Shown one piece after another: positions 36,637-49,034 of a stretch of 64,000 bases of DNA (the stretch's first letter is position 1; each line of letters opens with the position of its first letter). Source of the stretch: Otis tarda (taxonomy: Eukaryota > Chordata > Aves > Otidiformes > Otididae); contig CM048553.1 of NCBI GenBank assembly GCA_026413225.1, forward strand, positions 97,438,190 to 97,502,189, written 5' to 3'. The notes beneath the pieces are model-generated. The model made no database searches. It had not been told where the DNA came from and saw nothing but the letters and a program-made list of their open reading frames with translations. The position numbers and the translations under genes are program-made.

Positions 36637-37893
36637 TCAAGAGTTGCAGCAGGCAAATCTTTTAACTCTTCATTATTCATTAGTTTCCATTCTGGCCCTT
36701 CTAGCTCCTGGGACCATCGAGTCATCACATGCGCACACTCGAGTATTATTACTGTTGGCACAGGCTTGTCAAAGCATTAGAGCCCCTGGCAAGGCACACA
36801 GAGGAATGGTGTGTGGTGTCACAAGTACACATTGCTGCAAATTATCGTCTTCCTGAGTTTCATCCTTGTTATTTTCCTATGACAGGATTCTGTATGTGCA
36901 GTCCTGTACCATGGTAAGAGTATTTTCTATGGAGCTTTCAAACATTCTGCCTCCTTTTTGGAGATAAATATTTGCATTTTCCTTTTTTTTTTTTTTCCCA
37001 GAAAATATTGCTTCCTGTTTAAGCATCCATGACTTTAGAATAAATTTATGTTTATATATGTTTAGAATAAATTATATTGCCAATCAATTGAATCAGCAGT
37101 TTATATCCTGTTTAGCAGTGTTGATTTATCAGCATAATTTAGCTTGCTAGAAAAGGTACAGGAAGTACAGGCGATATCTGCCATATGTAAAAAACCTCTC
37201 CATCAAGACTAGTTTTGCAGCAAAAGGGGCAGATTTAAATTTCAAGGGATCATTAATAAAATACTTGTACAAGCCTTGGTGCAGAAGCCTAGGAAAATTA
37301 AGCTAATCTCTCTGGTGCTCAATAAGCTAATTTCATCCATTTGCGAACACAAATCTATTGTTTTAGCAGATGACATTTTATTAAAGGGAGATTACCCTGT
37401 TGCCTAAGGCTTTTTTTAAATTTTTTTTTTTTTCCTCTTCTTCCCCTCCAATGTATACTACTCCATGCACACAGTGTGTAGCTTTGTTTCACAACCTTCT
37501 CCTTTGGAGACACAAGTACTGAGAGTGACACCTCATTCCCAGTTTGGGATTGACACCTCCTGCCGGATGTCAGGGGCCTCCTTCAAGCTGCTGGGGACTT
37601 CGTGGCGGGACATCCTTCGGATCCTCCAGCCACTCTGCTCCACGGGCCACTGTTTGCTTTATGAGGGGAGTGTGGTTTCCTGCCCTACTGGCTTTATGAA
37701 CCCACAGTAATTTTGCTAAGGGTTTCTGTTGCTGGTTTGCATCAACTAATACAGTCCTCTTAAATACATGTGATTCTTGAACAGACCTGTTGCCTTAGAA
37801 TTATGATGACTGCTTACCCCAGGGATAGTTCTGCATTTTTATTTTATAGATTTTATAAATATGAAGAAAAAGTTAGATATGTTGTTTCAGATT

Positions 37894-37930
37894 AAAACTC
37901 TCTGAGTTTTTGAAACTCTGAGTTTCAAAA
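37894..37930. repeat. Two adjacent perfect hairpins
   Basis: AAAACTC-TCT-GAGTTTT (37894-37910) overlaps the start of TTTTGAAACT-CTG-AGTTTCAAAA (37908-37930). Both have exact arms and 3-nt loops. Confidence 0.85.
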
Positions 37931-39010
37931 GAGGGTTTCTAGTCCAAATATACTGAATGCTTGATTGAAGAAAGTGTAAACTTAAAACTATGGTTGGATG
38001 TACTTATATAGGCTTGAATTAGTCTATACTTTCTGACTGTTTATTGAGTTTGAAAGACTTAACGTAACTGTATGAGGGAGATTAAATTGAGTTCACTGTT
38101 GAAAAATATATTAAATTGGTGCTTTAAAAAAAATCCTCAATTGCTATGCATGGCTGAAAAAAAACTTGAGAAACACGTTCCTAGCAACCTAAAAAATACT
38201 AAAGGAAGTAAACACAAGTATCGTTGGATTAGGATCATTTTCAGAAAGCGAATACGCAGGCGTTTCCTTCATAACACCTCCTGAAAATTATTCACAAAAA
38301 TGTGCTGCCTTTGACTTGGGCAGAATAATTCAGTGAAGTTTTCTGATTTTTTTTTTTTTTTTTTATTATTAACAAGTTATGTCTTTTCTCTCATTATAAG
38401 TATTCTCAAACCATGTACAAATTCTCGTGTCTTCAGATGTGTAGAATTAGCCACTGAGTCCCCTGTGATAACACAGGTCACAGGGTGCTGCTTTAGTGAA
38501 ATAAACTGTGAGCCACCTAAACTTCTGAGCTGCAGCCTTGGCTGCCATAATTTTTCTCTCTGGTACATTTTCTATCACCTGAAGATAGGAAGAGGTGTGC
38601 TACTAGAGGTTCACCCTCTAATTTAAAGATATATAAGAGTTTAAGAGTATTGCCTTGGAACAATTCTGAACTTTTATGACAAAAACATAGAAAGAATTTG
38701 ATGGGGAATTCATTGTAGAGATTTACTTCCTTAGAGCTTCTTGCTCTCTGTAATGTCTAAGATGCATTATCTCAAACATGATTTTAAACCACTGACTTTG
38801 AATATTCCCTAGTTTAATTTTGTAGCAGGTGATTTATAGAATGAAGATGTTTCAAAAGGTGCTTTAAAAGCAAATGAGTAAATGGTGCTGGTGGGACTTC
38901 CAAGCTGTATGATGGTGAAAATTCTTCACATGACTGCAATGCATGGATTATGTCTTGTTGCAGTGAGGAGAGGAAAGTCTTTCTTCTGACTGCTAAGTCA
39001 TATATGGTGA

Positions 39011-39229
<219 letters not shown>

Positions 39230-39230
39230 T

Positions 39231-40059
39231 AATTCCAATACACTAAGAGAGATACTGATATCAGACATCCAAGGAGCTAGTTCCTCTATTAATAGCAATT
39301 AAGTAAAAGGAAATAGACCCACTGTTTCAGTCTTGTTTGGCTTTGTCTTTCTAGGTCACATTTGCTGTACTGAATAAACTTAATTCCGTTCTGGGACTTG
39401 TTTGACTGTCTGTAGCAAAAACTACCCATGCTTTCCCTTGCATGAAGATCATTGCACCCAAGTGCAAAAAAAAAAAGGCATCAGTCTGAACACTGAGGGA
39501 CAAAATCTGCTAAGTCTATGGCTGAATGCTATATAGCTACTAAGCTACTGGAGGAGCTTAGTGAGACAGAAATGACTGAAGCCGCAGAACTGAGAAGATG
39601 GCACACACCCTCCAAATCTTCTGAGCAAAATTTTGGTCATAGAAATCGTAATAAAGTATGGGCCAAGTGCTTTAAGCATGGTTTTGACAATAGAGTAGTT
39701 AAAAGAAAACATCCTATAAGTAATTAATCAGAGCAAGACAAGGGAAAGAGTTGGCCTATTAATTGACAGAGAGGCAAAACTAACAGAGGCATGCTAGTTT
39801 TGTGGTTGAGTTTTGGGTTGGTTTTTTTTTTTCCTTCTTCAGCATTCATTAAAAAGGGCTGACTGTGTTCTGACGACTAGCATCATTAAAACTAGTGAAG
39901 AGGGGTAAGAACAGGTTAGAGTCTGCTTAGATGAGTCAGATATTTTCAAATTGTCTGGCACAATTAATTCACTATGGAGTACTTAAGAAATCTTAGTCTT
40001 CCGTTATAAGATTTGAGAATTAAAAGATAAAAAGTAAGTGAATTGTACAGGGAGAGAAG
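39231..40059. other. Intronic interval, nothing recognised
   Basis: Sequence directly after the exon donor. No gene or repeat family was seen apart from short A and T runs. Confidence 0.5.
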
Positions 40060-40960
40060 AAACCTTCGTATCTGTCTTTCCAAAAAAACATAAAGACCCA
40101 GGGAATTATGGACCAGTCAGCCTAAATTTAATTCCTGGAAAGACACTTGAGCAGATAATCTGTTTGGAATCACCCAGAAGGTAAAAAGATGGTAAACAAT
40201 GGCCAAAATGGATTTGTCAAGAATAAATCATATAAAGCAATCTAATTTCCTTCGATAATAAGATAATGAGTCTCTGTGTAGACTGAGTCTCTGTGAGACT
40301 CTGCGTAGACTGAGTCTACTCGAGTAGACTGTGTACGTGATAAGGGTGGTGTTTTATGACTTATAAAAGTGTTAAAAATGTTCCTAAAGAAAAGTAGGGA
40401 AACTTTATCTTGAGGAAGATACTGTAAAAGCAGTCTCTAACCAATATTCCTGTGGCCAAGGTTAATTGACATCAGATCAGTTGATTATTTGTTTTTAAAA
40501 TGAATGCTGAAGCAAAAAGTAACAAAAAAGTAAGATATACTTTATCCTTCTCTGGCTAATTTCAAAGAGTAGTTATCAGTGGTTCACTGTCAAACAAGAA
40601 GGATGGGATTCTGTCAAGTGGTTTTCTCTACAAAGAGATAAAGTTTTCTCTAGATAGCGGGATAGAGAAAGTATTTATTAAATCTATTAAATCTACCTAC
40701 TTGGGAAAAGCTGCAAGCACTTTGCAGAGGACAGGATTAGGTTTCAGAATTATCTTGACAAGTAGAGAAAGGTTTTAATATAAAGAGTATGTAAATGAAA
40801 AAGTGCAAAATGCTGGACTACAATAATCAACTGTATTAATGAAGAATGGCTATCTAGGCAGGAGATCTCCAGAGAAAGATGCAGGAAGTGCTACAATGAA
40901 CCGCAAACTGGGTAAGGATCAAGAATGTCAGACTGCCTGACCTACTGTAAAAAGAGAAAG
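40060..40960 (+). mobile_element. Very old CR1-like LINE fragment, sense orientation
   Basis: GACCCAGGGAATTATGGACC then AGTCAGCCTAA corresponds to the RT block D-x-NYRPVSL. AATGGCCAAAATGGATTTGT then CAAGAATAAATC corresponds to N-G-QHGF-KN-S. Later, TTGACAAGTAGAGAAAGG and GTGCAAAATGCTGGACTACA resemble the LD-LE and KCK-LH blocks. The frame is destroyed, and the copy is clearly older than the RT fragment at 21.8 kb. Edges are approximate. Confidence 0.7.
40285..40330. repeat. Nested palindromes within a degenerate tandem repeat
   Basis: GAGTCTC-TGT-GAGACTC (40285-40301) is followed by the exact 18-bp palindrome AGTCTACTCGAGTAGACT (40313-40330). GTAGACTGAGTCT also occurs twice in the segment. 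Confidence 0.85.
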
Positions 40961-43479
40961 GAAGCAAATAGCTCCCATTTCACCACTCCTGAGGTAATGC
41001 AATATTGGCACTTAAAACACACAGAGTAAACTTCAACTCTACTTAGTGCTAATTAGATGTAGGTTGGAACATCAGGTCTAGTATCATCTTCAAGAAGGAA
41101 GTAAATCAGAGTAGTCTATAAAAATGTCAAGTAACCTAGAAACGTGTTTTATGACAAAGATTAAAAGTGGAAAGCAGTGGAATCGACTGGGTAGGTTGTT
41201 GAAGCTTCATCATGGAGGATTTGTTAAGATGAGATTAAAAACACAACATAGGGATTCTTGGTCTTCCTTTGGGACAGAGGGATGGATTTCATGTCTGTCC
41301 TACTCACTTAAGAAATGTTAAAACTGCAGCTTTCTAGGGTTTGCGAAAATGCTGTACCTGAGTTCAAAGTCTTTCAATTCCTCTTCAAAGGGAAGCAGCT
41401 TCCTCCTGTGTCAGACTGCAAACTCATTTTAGTGTAATTCATTAAAGTGTTCAGGAAATTAAAGATCCAGTTAAAACTTCCTTAAGTTCAGATGATTTTC
41501 ATAGATTATGTTGAGTCCTGAATTTTGAAATTATTAGAGTTCCATTAGAGCTCCATCCTTCCTTTTCCAGCCCTGTGCAGAGTTTCTCCCTTCTTTTCAT
41601 GTTCCTATGCAGACAGTGAAAGCACAGGAAAAACTGCAGGAAATAACGAACAGGCTGTCCAGGAGCAGTGAGGGATGGGGAATCACCAGTAGCAGACAGG
41701 GAGAACATGCTGTGGCCAGACAGAGCCCAGCCCCACTGCAAGGGAGGAGGACAGGCCCAGAGGTCGAGGCCAGGCTCAGTCAAGAGCGTAGACTATCAGG
41801 CCAGTAAGTCCATGGCGATGACGCAGGTCCAAAACCAAGATTGGGAAGTCAATCTGCAGGTCAGGATAAGGTCTAGTGATTACTGGGCAGGTGTACGGCA
41901 GAGATTGAAGACATAGGACTAAAGATGTGGGTGGAGGTCCCAAAGGAGGGACTATTAAAGACTGTTAGTGACCTCCAGGTTCTGATGTAAGTCTATACAT
42001 CCACTGAAACCGTAATTTTCCCTCTAAAGGAACATCAGGCAAAACTATCATTCTAAATATTGTTTAAACTATTCATTTTCCTAACATTTTTTGGAAGTGA
42101 CAAAATTGTTGAACAGCATCTAAAATTTATCCTTTTGTTGTAAAATCCCACTGAGTTCAGGATGTGATTTTTCTTTTATATGCTGAAAATGCATTACAAG
42201 CCATTAGACCAGAAGTAAGTGAATGTCATCTCTGTTTACTCTCACATAAAATAAGCTAAGCAGAAATAAATTAATGGGGTCCTTAGAGAAGACTGTGTAG
42301 TAACTTAGGTGGTTTTACTCTTAGCAACAAGAGAAAGCAATGCTCTCTCCCATTTTTCCATCTCCCAGAAAGACTGTTGTTTGTGGTTTTATTTTTTTTT
42401 AAATCTAGAGCAATTTTTATGTGTATCTTAATTTCCTCCAGTTCTCCTTCCACCTAAACAAATGTTGGAATGGATATTGCCTTCTTGTTCATGTTATATA
42501 GAGAAGACTTCATACCCATATAGTTTAGTCAAAAGGAACTCTAATTGCATCTCTTCAGCTGCCATCTAACTTCTGGTTTTTTTGGACTGATCACTGAGTT
42601 GTTTGTTTGGGGTTTTTTTTTTGTCTTCTTAGCTGGATCATCTCCCATGTCTTTTTAATTTGTACTGTAATCTCATACCCTGATAATTAAAGCTTGCCTA
42701 ACTTGTCCACAAGTTAGCTGCCCCTGAAAGTCATAAACCCATTTGTTGGTTTACCTTGCCTTGTAATGAGGTGGTTGCCTCGGTTACTTAGATTATCGAT
42801 CTTACTCCAATATATCTCTGGAGGCCAAAATTACAGAGGATTTCTTGCTTCTATTTTACCCATTTCCCTTGGGAACCCTTTCAGCAGAGTCTTTGCATTA
42901 TCACCCGTTTCCTTTTACTTGGTGGAAAAAAAAAAATCTACTTTTTGTAAACAAATGTTCCATCTTCCTTATTCTCCAGGTCACACAGAGAGACAAAAGG
43001 TAGGTAGAGAGAATGGGGAAGCTTATGCCAGCATGCTTTCAGTTCTTGAAGCACATGGGCAATATATCTGATACTGCTAGTATGGCTTGAGGCTCCCTTT
43101 CTTGACAGTGCTTAGATCCCAAGGATTATGACTTTTCAAGTGACCTAAATTCTATGGTTGCCAATAGCACAGCTCACTATTCATATCCTCTGTAAGTTAT
43201 TCAGGTCTTTTTGTACACCTAGAAATGTCTCTTCCATTGGGTTAATGTTTAAATTGTGTAAATTGTCTTGGTATAAGGGTAATATACAAAATTCATAGAT
43301 CTGTTACTTAACTAGGACAAGTTCATACCAATGTGCTTATGTGTCCCAGATTTTGTGTATTGCTGCCCTGTTCTCATCCTCTGGGAGAAGGTTCTGTTTC
43401 AAAAGTTAATAGTTCTATGGCAAAGGTTGATAAATGAGGTTATTAAATATTTCCAGGATTTTCAGCTTTCAGTGTTTGC
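40961..43479. other. Intronic interval, no gene seen
   Basis: A G/C-richer patch at about 41600-41950 (CAGG- and GGCC-rich) looks unlike its surroundings but matches no family I know. The rest is ordinary AT-rich intron. Confidence 0.5.
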
Positions 43480-43565
43480 TATGGCATATAATCATAATAT
43501 AATTTGGGTTGGAAGAGACTTCAGTAGGTTGTTTGGTCCATCCTGCTGCTCAAAGCAATGCTAGC
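43480..43565 (-). mobile_element. Short CR1 3' remnant
   Basis: The + strand reads ATAATTTGGGTTGGAAGAGA then CTTCAGTAGG, followed by CTGCTCAAAGCAATG. This is the reverse complement of a CR1 3' UTR. Only about 85 bp remains. Confidence 0.7.
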
Positions 43566-45186
43566 TTCAGTATTTATCATCCCTGAAGAATTACAGCTGT
43601 TGCGCACACAGAAAAGTCCCAACAATGTCTTCTTCCCAGTTCCCAGCTGAGCTTTCACCTGATTGGAGATTACACAGCAATTGATGCCTCCAGTGTTACT
43701 GGTGTCTAGCGCTACCTGTTTGGGTAATTTTTTGGTTCATAGTATGTTTCAAACTGGAAGTTGGCACTTGGTTGCACCAGTACACCAAGAAGGATTCTGA
43801 CTTCCTTTTTTTTTGTGATAGGACACCTCCTCTAGACTGGCTTCAGCTGTTTCTTTTTGCCCCCCTGTCATGTTAAAACTCAGGGAAACTGCATTTTGAC
43901 TTCACATTTGGTGGCATAGTCATGGTATTTCCAGATATTTTAAAATACATATTTCCCTCCCACTGAATATCATGACTGGGATTGTTTTTAAAACAAGTTA
44001 AATTCTGATCGTCTCAAGTGACTCTCTGTTTTTCTGTACTTCTTAGCACTCATGTCTTTGTGATTTCACTGCTTCTTCCTGGAAATATTGAGAACTCCTA
44101 ATGTAATTTTATCAGTGTAGGTGGCATTTCAAAAAGACAGACAAAATGAGAAGTGTGCAGTAAGCTAATGAAATAGATTAACAATATGAAAAACAAAAGA
44201 TAAAATATTTTCTCCTGTGACTCTGTCACAATCTTCATTGAGTTTATTAACCTAAAAATACCTTAGTGACAAAAACTAAAGAGAAACAACCCTTGTCAGT
44301 GGACAACATAGAACTTTTTTTTTTGGCTGACATGATTAACACCCTTAGGATTTGTTAAGGTTGTGCTGCATTTTGTACAATGACATCTACTTCAAAGATC
44401 ATCAGGTCTTTGGGGTCCATGTTACCTAAATTGAAGCATTTAGCATCTATAAATTCCAATTCTAGTCCCAGGAAAATGTAATACTAGAAAAAAGAAAATT
44501 ATTCCAAAGAAATGCAGCTAGTAAACAAGCCTTCTGAAAGTATTATTTATTTATTCTTGTACAGAAAGCAGGATAGAAATCTTACTAATGTGGAAGTTTA
44601 CTTATTGTAGCCTTACTTTGTCACTGTGGAGTTTGCAAACTTCGATCTGAGTTAGTGGCCAGTTCTGATAATTCATTGGATAAGGAGATCCAATGAGTTA
44701 TTGAGGAGCTGAGAGGGATTAGGCAGGGAAAAGAAATGATATGTCTGGTAACTTTTCAAATTTCAGCCAGAAAACAAACTTGAGACACCAGTTTTTGATG
44801 GCTGTAGGTACGCATTGTGCAGACTTCACAGTGTAATTACACTCTTTGACTTCTCAGGCTTGGCTTCTGAGGAAAGACAGAAGAGCAGAAATAGCCACTC
44901 TCCATCACAGTTGCCAAGAGGTTTTAGGGAAGCAAGAAAAATACTACTTTTTCTCCAAGAATGAGCTTGGGAGCATTAAATTTACCAGATAATAGCAATG
45001 TTTAAGTTGGAAGCTCTGAATAGTACCCAGTGATTTCATCCTAGAAGGAGCCTTGTACCTTCAACTTCGAGAGCAGAAAAGTAGAAAAAAAGAGGTAGAA
45101 GATAAGAAATGTGAGACACAGAAGGTAGTCAAGGAAAAATGTGGGAAAAGGCATGGAAAGAAGATAAATGAGAGCAGGAAAACTCA
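43566..45186. other. Intronic interval, nothing recognised
   Basis: AT-rich sequence between a CR1 remnant and the solo LTR. No supported feature. Confidence 0.5.
45182..45186. repeat. Imperfect target duplication, left (ACTCA)
   Basis: Pairs with ACTTA at 46256-46260, one mismatch. Confidence 0.5.
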
Positions 45187-46255
45187 TGTGTGTGGTGAGT
45201 TGACCCTGGCTGGATGCCAGGTGCCCACCAAAGCCACTCCCCTCCTCCATTGGACAGGTGAGAGAAAATATTATGAAAAGCTTGTGAGTCAAGATAAGGG
45301 CAGGGAGAGATCACTCACCCATTACTGTCATGAGCAAAACAGACTCTGCTTGGGGAAATTAATTTATTGCCAATCAAATCAGAGTAGGGTAACGAGAAAT
45401 AAAAACTAAATCTTAAAACACCTTCCTCCCACCTTCCCTTCTTCCTGGGCTTAACTTTACTGCTGATTTTCTCTACCTCCTCCCCCTGGCCGTGGGAGTT
45501 GGTAGTCAGTTCATAGGGAATGGGAGTTGCAGTCAGTTCATAACACATTTTTTCTACTGCTCCTTCCTCCTCAGGGGAAGGACTCCTCACACTCTTCCTC
45601 TGCTCCCTCCCAGGGGAGACAGTTCTCCATGAACTTCTCCAGTGTGAGTCCTTCCCACAGGCTGCAGTTCTTCATGAACTGCTCCAGCGTGGGTCCCTTC
45701 CATGGGGTGCAGTCCTTCAGGAACAGACTGCTCCAGCCTGAGTCCCCTGTGGGGTCACAAGTCCTACCAGCAAAACTGCTCCAGCGTGGGCTCCTCTCTC
45801 CATGCGTCCACAGGTCCTTCCGGGAACCTGCTTCAGCATGGGCTTCCCACGGGGTCACAGCCTCCTTTGGGCATCCGCCTGCCCCAGCATGGGTCCTCCA
45901 TGGCCTGCAGGGGGAGAGCCTGCTTCACCGTGGTCTCCACCACAGGCTGCAGGGGAATCTCTGCTCTGGCACCTAGAGCCACCTCCTCCCTCTCCTCCTT
46001 CACTGAACTTGGTGTCTGCAGAGGTGTTTCTCTCACATATTCTCACTCCTCTCTCTTTGGCTGCACAGCAATTTTCACCTCTTCTTAACTGTTATCCCAA
46101 AGGTGCTACCACCATTGCTGATGGGCTTGGCCTTAGCCAGCGGTGGATCCATCTTGGAGCTGTCTGGCATTGGCTCCATCAGACATAGGGGAAGCTTCTA
46201 GCAGCTTCCCACAGAAGCCACCCTTGTAGCTCCACCCCCCGGACCCCCGCTACCA
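45187..46255 (-). mobile_element. Solo LTR, family B (older ERVL-like relative)
   Basis: The + strand starts TGTGTGTGGTGAGTTGACCC and ends at GCTACCA, flanked by ACTCA (45182-45186) and ACTTA (46256-46260), a 5-bp target duplication with one change. In the inferred sense (minus) direction AATAAA is the complement of 45363-45368. It shares modules with family A: the GCAAAACAGACTC-type U5 block, the CCTCCC/CCTTCCC block, the GGGAATGGGAGTTGCAGTCA block, the GGGCTGCAGGGG repeats and the CTTCTAGCAG end. Both U5 and U3 tips differ. It is more substituted than the A copies, so it is older. No internal retroviral genes are present. The GGTGAGTTGACCCTGGCTGG tip is, from memory, that of an LTR widespread in neoavian birds. 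Confidence 0.88.
45620..45900. repeat. Degenerate tandem repeat inside LTR family B
   Basis: About six units, roughly 45-54 bp apart, each centred on a variant of CTGCTCCAGCGTGGGTCC: near 45634, 45679, 45728, 45775, 45829 and 45879. Between them recur GGGGTGCAGTCCTTC / GGGGTCACAAGTCCT-type words. Confidence 0.75.
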
Positions 46256-46260
46256 ACTTA
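46256..46260. repeat. Imperfect target duplication, right (ACTTA)
   Basis: Pairs with ACTCA at 45182-45186. Confidence 0.5.
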
Positions 46261-48478
46261 CTTCAAGTTCTCTTGAACTTGCGAATAAGAATTAATTCCC
46301 CTACTCTGTCTTATAATTATGCTTTCCTATAATTCAAGTTGATAGATTAAGATCATCATTAAGGCAGTCTCTGAAAGTGACTTCTGCTAATATCACAGGT
46401 TACTATTAATATAAATGGGAAATTGTATCTTTGATGGTGTTTATAACTGGTTTAAGGGGGAAGAATCACTGCAGTAATTTAAAATGGAAAAGACAAAGAC
46501 ATTTCTCTTAAAAATTTCAGAATCTGCAAGGAAGATATTTAGACATAAAATATAGGTAGTCGCTTTCTGGAATTTTCTGAAGGGCATGCGTAAGTGTCTT
46601 TTTGGCCTTTTGTGCAAATGTCATCCATATTAGGGAACTTTTTTTTTCTTATGGCAGTAATATTTAATCCCATATTTTTCACCTTTTATTCTGTCCTAAT
46701 ACATTTCTCAGTTTTTTTTTAGCTTCCGAAAGCAAAAAATGAAAAGAGGTTAGAACATCACCTGGCAAAGACTTAGAGCTATGCAGTGGTGTTATACGAT
46801 TTTAACATCTTGCATTGATGATTCACACTCTACTGTCCCCTGAGAAGCCCCAGGCTTCCCATGAACTGAATAAGTTCTCTTCAAACTTCAGGTGTCTTGA
46901 ACAAAACCAAGTCAAACTTAAGAATTTTTAGAGAACTGCTCACTATTCCTTCAACTGTATATTGTGCATGTGTAATAGGTTGGTGTTTGCAACATAAGAT
47001 AAGGAGTGGAATGATCAGTACCTTCTATAGCTCTAATAACTTGTGGCTGAGAAACTCCATACAGTTAGGAGTTCCCTAACGGATCTGGTATAAAAATCTT
47101 CACTTTATCTGAAACCAGCACTAATCCAGACTCAAAGAAAATAAATTCCATTTAAATTATATTGCAAAAATGTTCCAAGACAATGCTTGTTGTAACAGAT
47201 GCTAGCACTGCACATTGAAGTTTTATTGCTTATACCACAGCATTGTCCTAGTTCTGTTTTGGATTTTGCTATACTTTGGTGCTTGTTCTCTAGAAATTGG
47301 TAATACAAGGATGAAATATGATTTTAAACAGTGATTGAAATTGCAAGCATTCCCCCGTCACAATAGTTTTGATTGGATATCTAATTATCTTCCATTCATC
47401 AGGGAATTGCAGGATATTTTCAAATTAAAATTGGTGGTGCAGTGATAAATTTTAAAACTGGGTACAGTTGTTCACATGATGTAGATGAGTAGCAGGAAAA
47501 TGTGATATTTGTCCAAATGAGAAGAGAATAAGCTCACTTCACTGAAATAACCATTTCTGAAACAATTTATCAAAATTTAGGGTCTTGATTGCTAAGAGTT
47601 TAAAATAAGATCATGGAAAAGTCATGGAATGTCCTTTGGAATGATGAGCATTCCCAGAGGAGTACGCAAATTTAATAGAATCCTTGTCTTGTGAAAGGCA
47701 ATCTGCAAGCACCGATGTCGGGAAGATAAAGCAGCTCTTAAACTGCTTGAAGTTAGCATGTGCAGGACTGGGGCCGTTACTTAAGTTCGATTTAAAAAAT
47801 ATGTCCGTCTCTTATCGCTTTCATTATGAATTATTAAAGCTAGAGTTAGCTCAAGACATGAGAGTAATTTTTAAGTGTTCTTGTGTGTTTTGTTCAGTGC
47901 TGTTGTCTGTTCATGCATACTTATTTAATGGGATTTTTTTTTTTAATTAATCTTTTCCTAATAACTCTGATTATTTCTGTAATATTCTGGTTGTGTCCAA
48001 CCTAAATTTATACCATCTTTTCTCCGTCTTCATTCTTGCTTTTAGATGGTTTTGTGATGATTCAGGATTGAGTTTCAGCTGATTGTAGAACATCTTGTGC
48101 TATGTGAGGAGAGTGGAACCTTTGCAGGGTGAGAGATATCTTTTCCCTAAGAAGAGGGTTTAAGAAAAGACATCACAGTCATCCCTCTCGGAGTTCAAAT
48201 CTAGAATGTGCGAGAACATATGTAGCATCAAACAGTCACAATTCTGCCTTCTTTTCATGTTATTACTTTACTCTACAGAAAAGGAAGAAAGGGTCCTAGA
48301 TAAAGATTAACACCACTCTTCTAAGATTTTTTTTTTTTCACGTATTCTCAGTCTTCCCCAAAACATTTATCTTCCTGTCATTAATGCAGTGCCATTCATG
48401 CTCTGATTATCTGTTGTACAGTGTTGCACTGGGGATCTTGAGTGAACCGGTGATGTGGGTCACTCTGTAGCATGTGTC
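46261..48478. other. Intronic interval, nothing recognised
   Basis: AT-rich; only short chance ORFs. Confidence 0.5.
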
Positions 48479-48748
48479 TCAGGCAGGCAGTCTCCCAGAG
48501 AAATAAGAACGTAAGCTGTTGACGTCTGGCCAGTTTTTGTTCATTTGTCTGTCTCTGAGAAGATCCTGTCTTTTATTTTCTTTGGTGTTGTGCAGCCTGA
48601 TGATTTTCTCCTGTAACTCCTCTACTTGGTGACACAGCCCTTCAAAGACAGCACACTTCCTGCAGGACAGAGGTCCATCTCTCCTGGCGTCAGAGAGAGG
48701 CTCCAGGTATTCTGTGCAACCTGGGACTTGGAGGGCTACATCCACCAT
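48479..48748 (-). CDS. Coiled-coil-like ORF, possibly CR1 ORF1 fragment
   Basis: An 89-codon minus-strand frame with a C-x2-C pair (SCRKCAVFEGLCHQ) followed by a heptad-like stretch (VEELQEKIIRLHNTKENKRQ). From memory this arrangement resembles the N-terminal cysteine plus coiled-coil part of avian CR1 ORF1-type proteins, but I cannot confirm it. The frame is open upstream only to the methionine shown and stops at 48479. About 200 bp upstream on the same strand is a TATATAAAAG. Alternatives are a degraded retroelement of another class or a chance frame. No RT or other domain follows. Confidence 0.25.
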   Translation of the reverse strand: MVDVALQVPGCTEYLEPLSDARRDGPLSCRKCAVFEGLCHQVEELQEKIIRLHNTKENKRQDLLRDRQMNKNWPDVNSLRSYFSGRLPA

Positions 48749-48944
48749 TCAAAGCACTGTGTGGGTGGAAGCTTTTCCCCTTGCAGGTCAGCTGCTCCAA
48801 AATCTGCTGGGAAACTACTTTGCGGTGTGTCACTACCATACCTGAGACTGTTTATGCTGGCTTGAACACAACCGTTCCTCCCACCTCCTTCTTTTCACCC
48901 TTCTGCAGAAGCTGCTGTATCTGCTGGCTGTGCTCTGGGCCTGG

Positions 48945-48954
48945 CTTTTATATA
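48945..48954 (-). promoter_or_regulatory. TATA-box-like motif
   Basis: CTTTTATATA on +, TATATAAAAG on minus, set in a GC-richer segment about 200 bp upstream of the minus-strand coiled-coil-like ORF. No transcription evidence is available. Confidence 0.3.
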
Positions 48955-49034
48955 GTCTTGTCCTGAGCACCAGCTGAAAGGGTGCTTGACTCTCCCTAAT
49001 TAGGGGGCAGCTGTAATAAAGGCTTCAGGCACCT

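Noticed and set aside
45527..46188. Plus-strand frames of 149, 128 and 128 codons
   Set aside because: They lie wholly within the solo LTR of family B and reflect its repeated CTGCTCCAGCGTGGG units.
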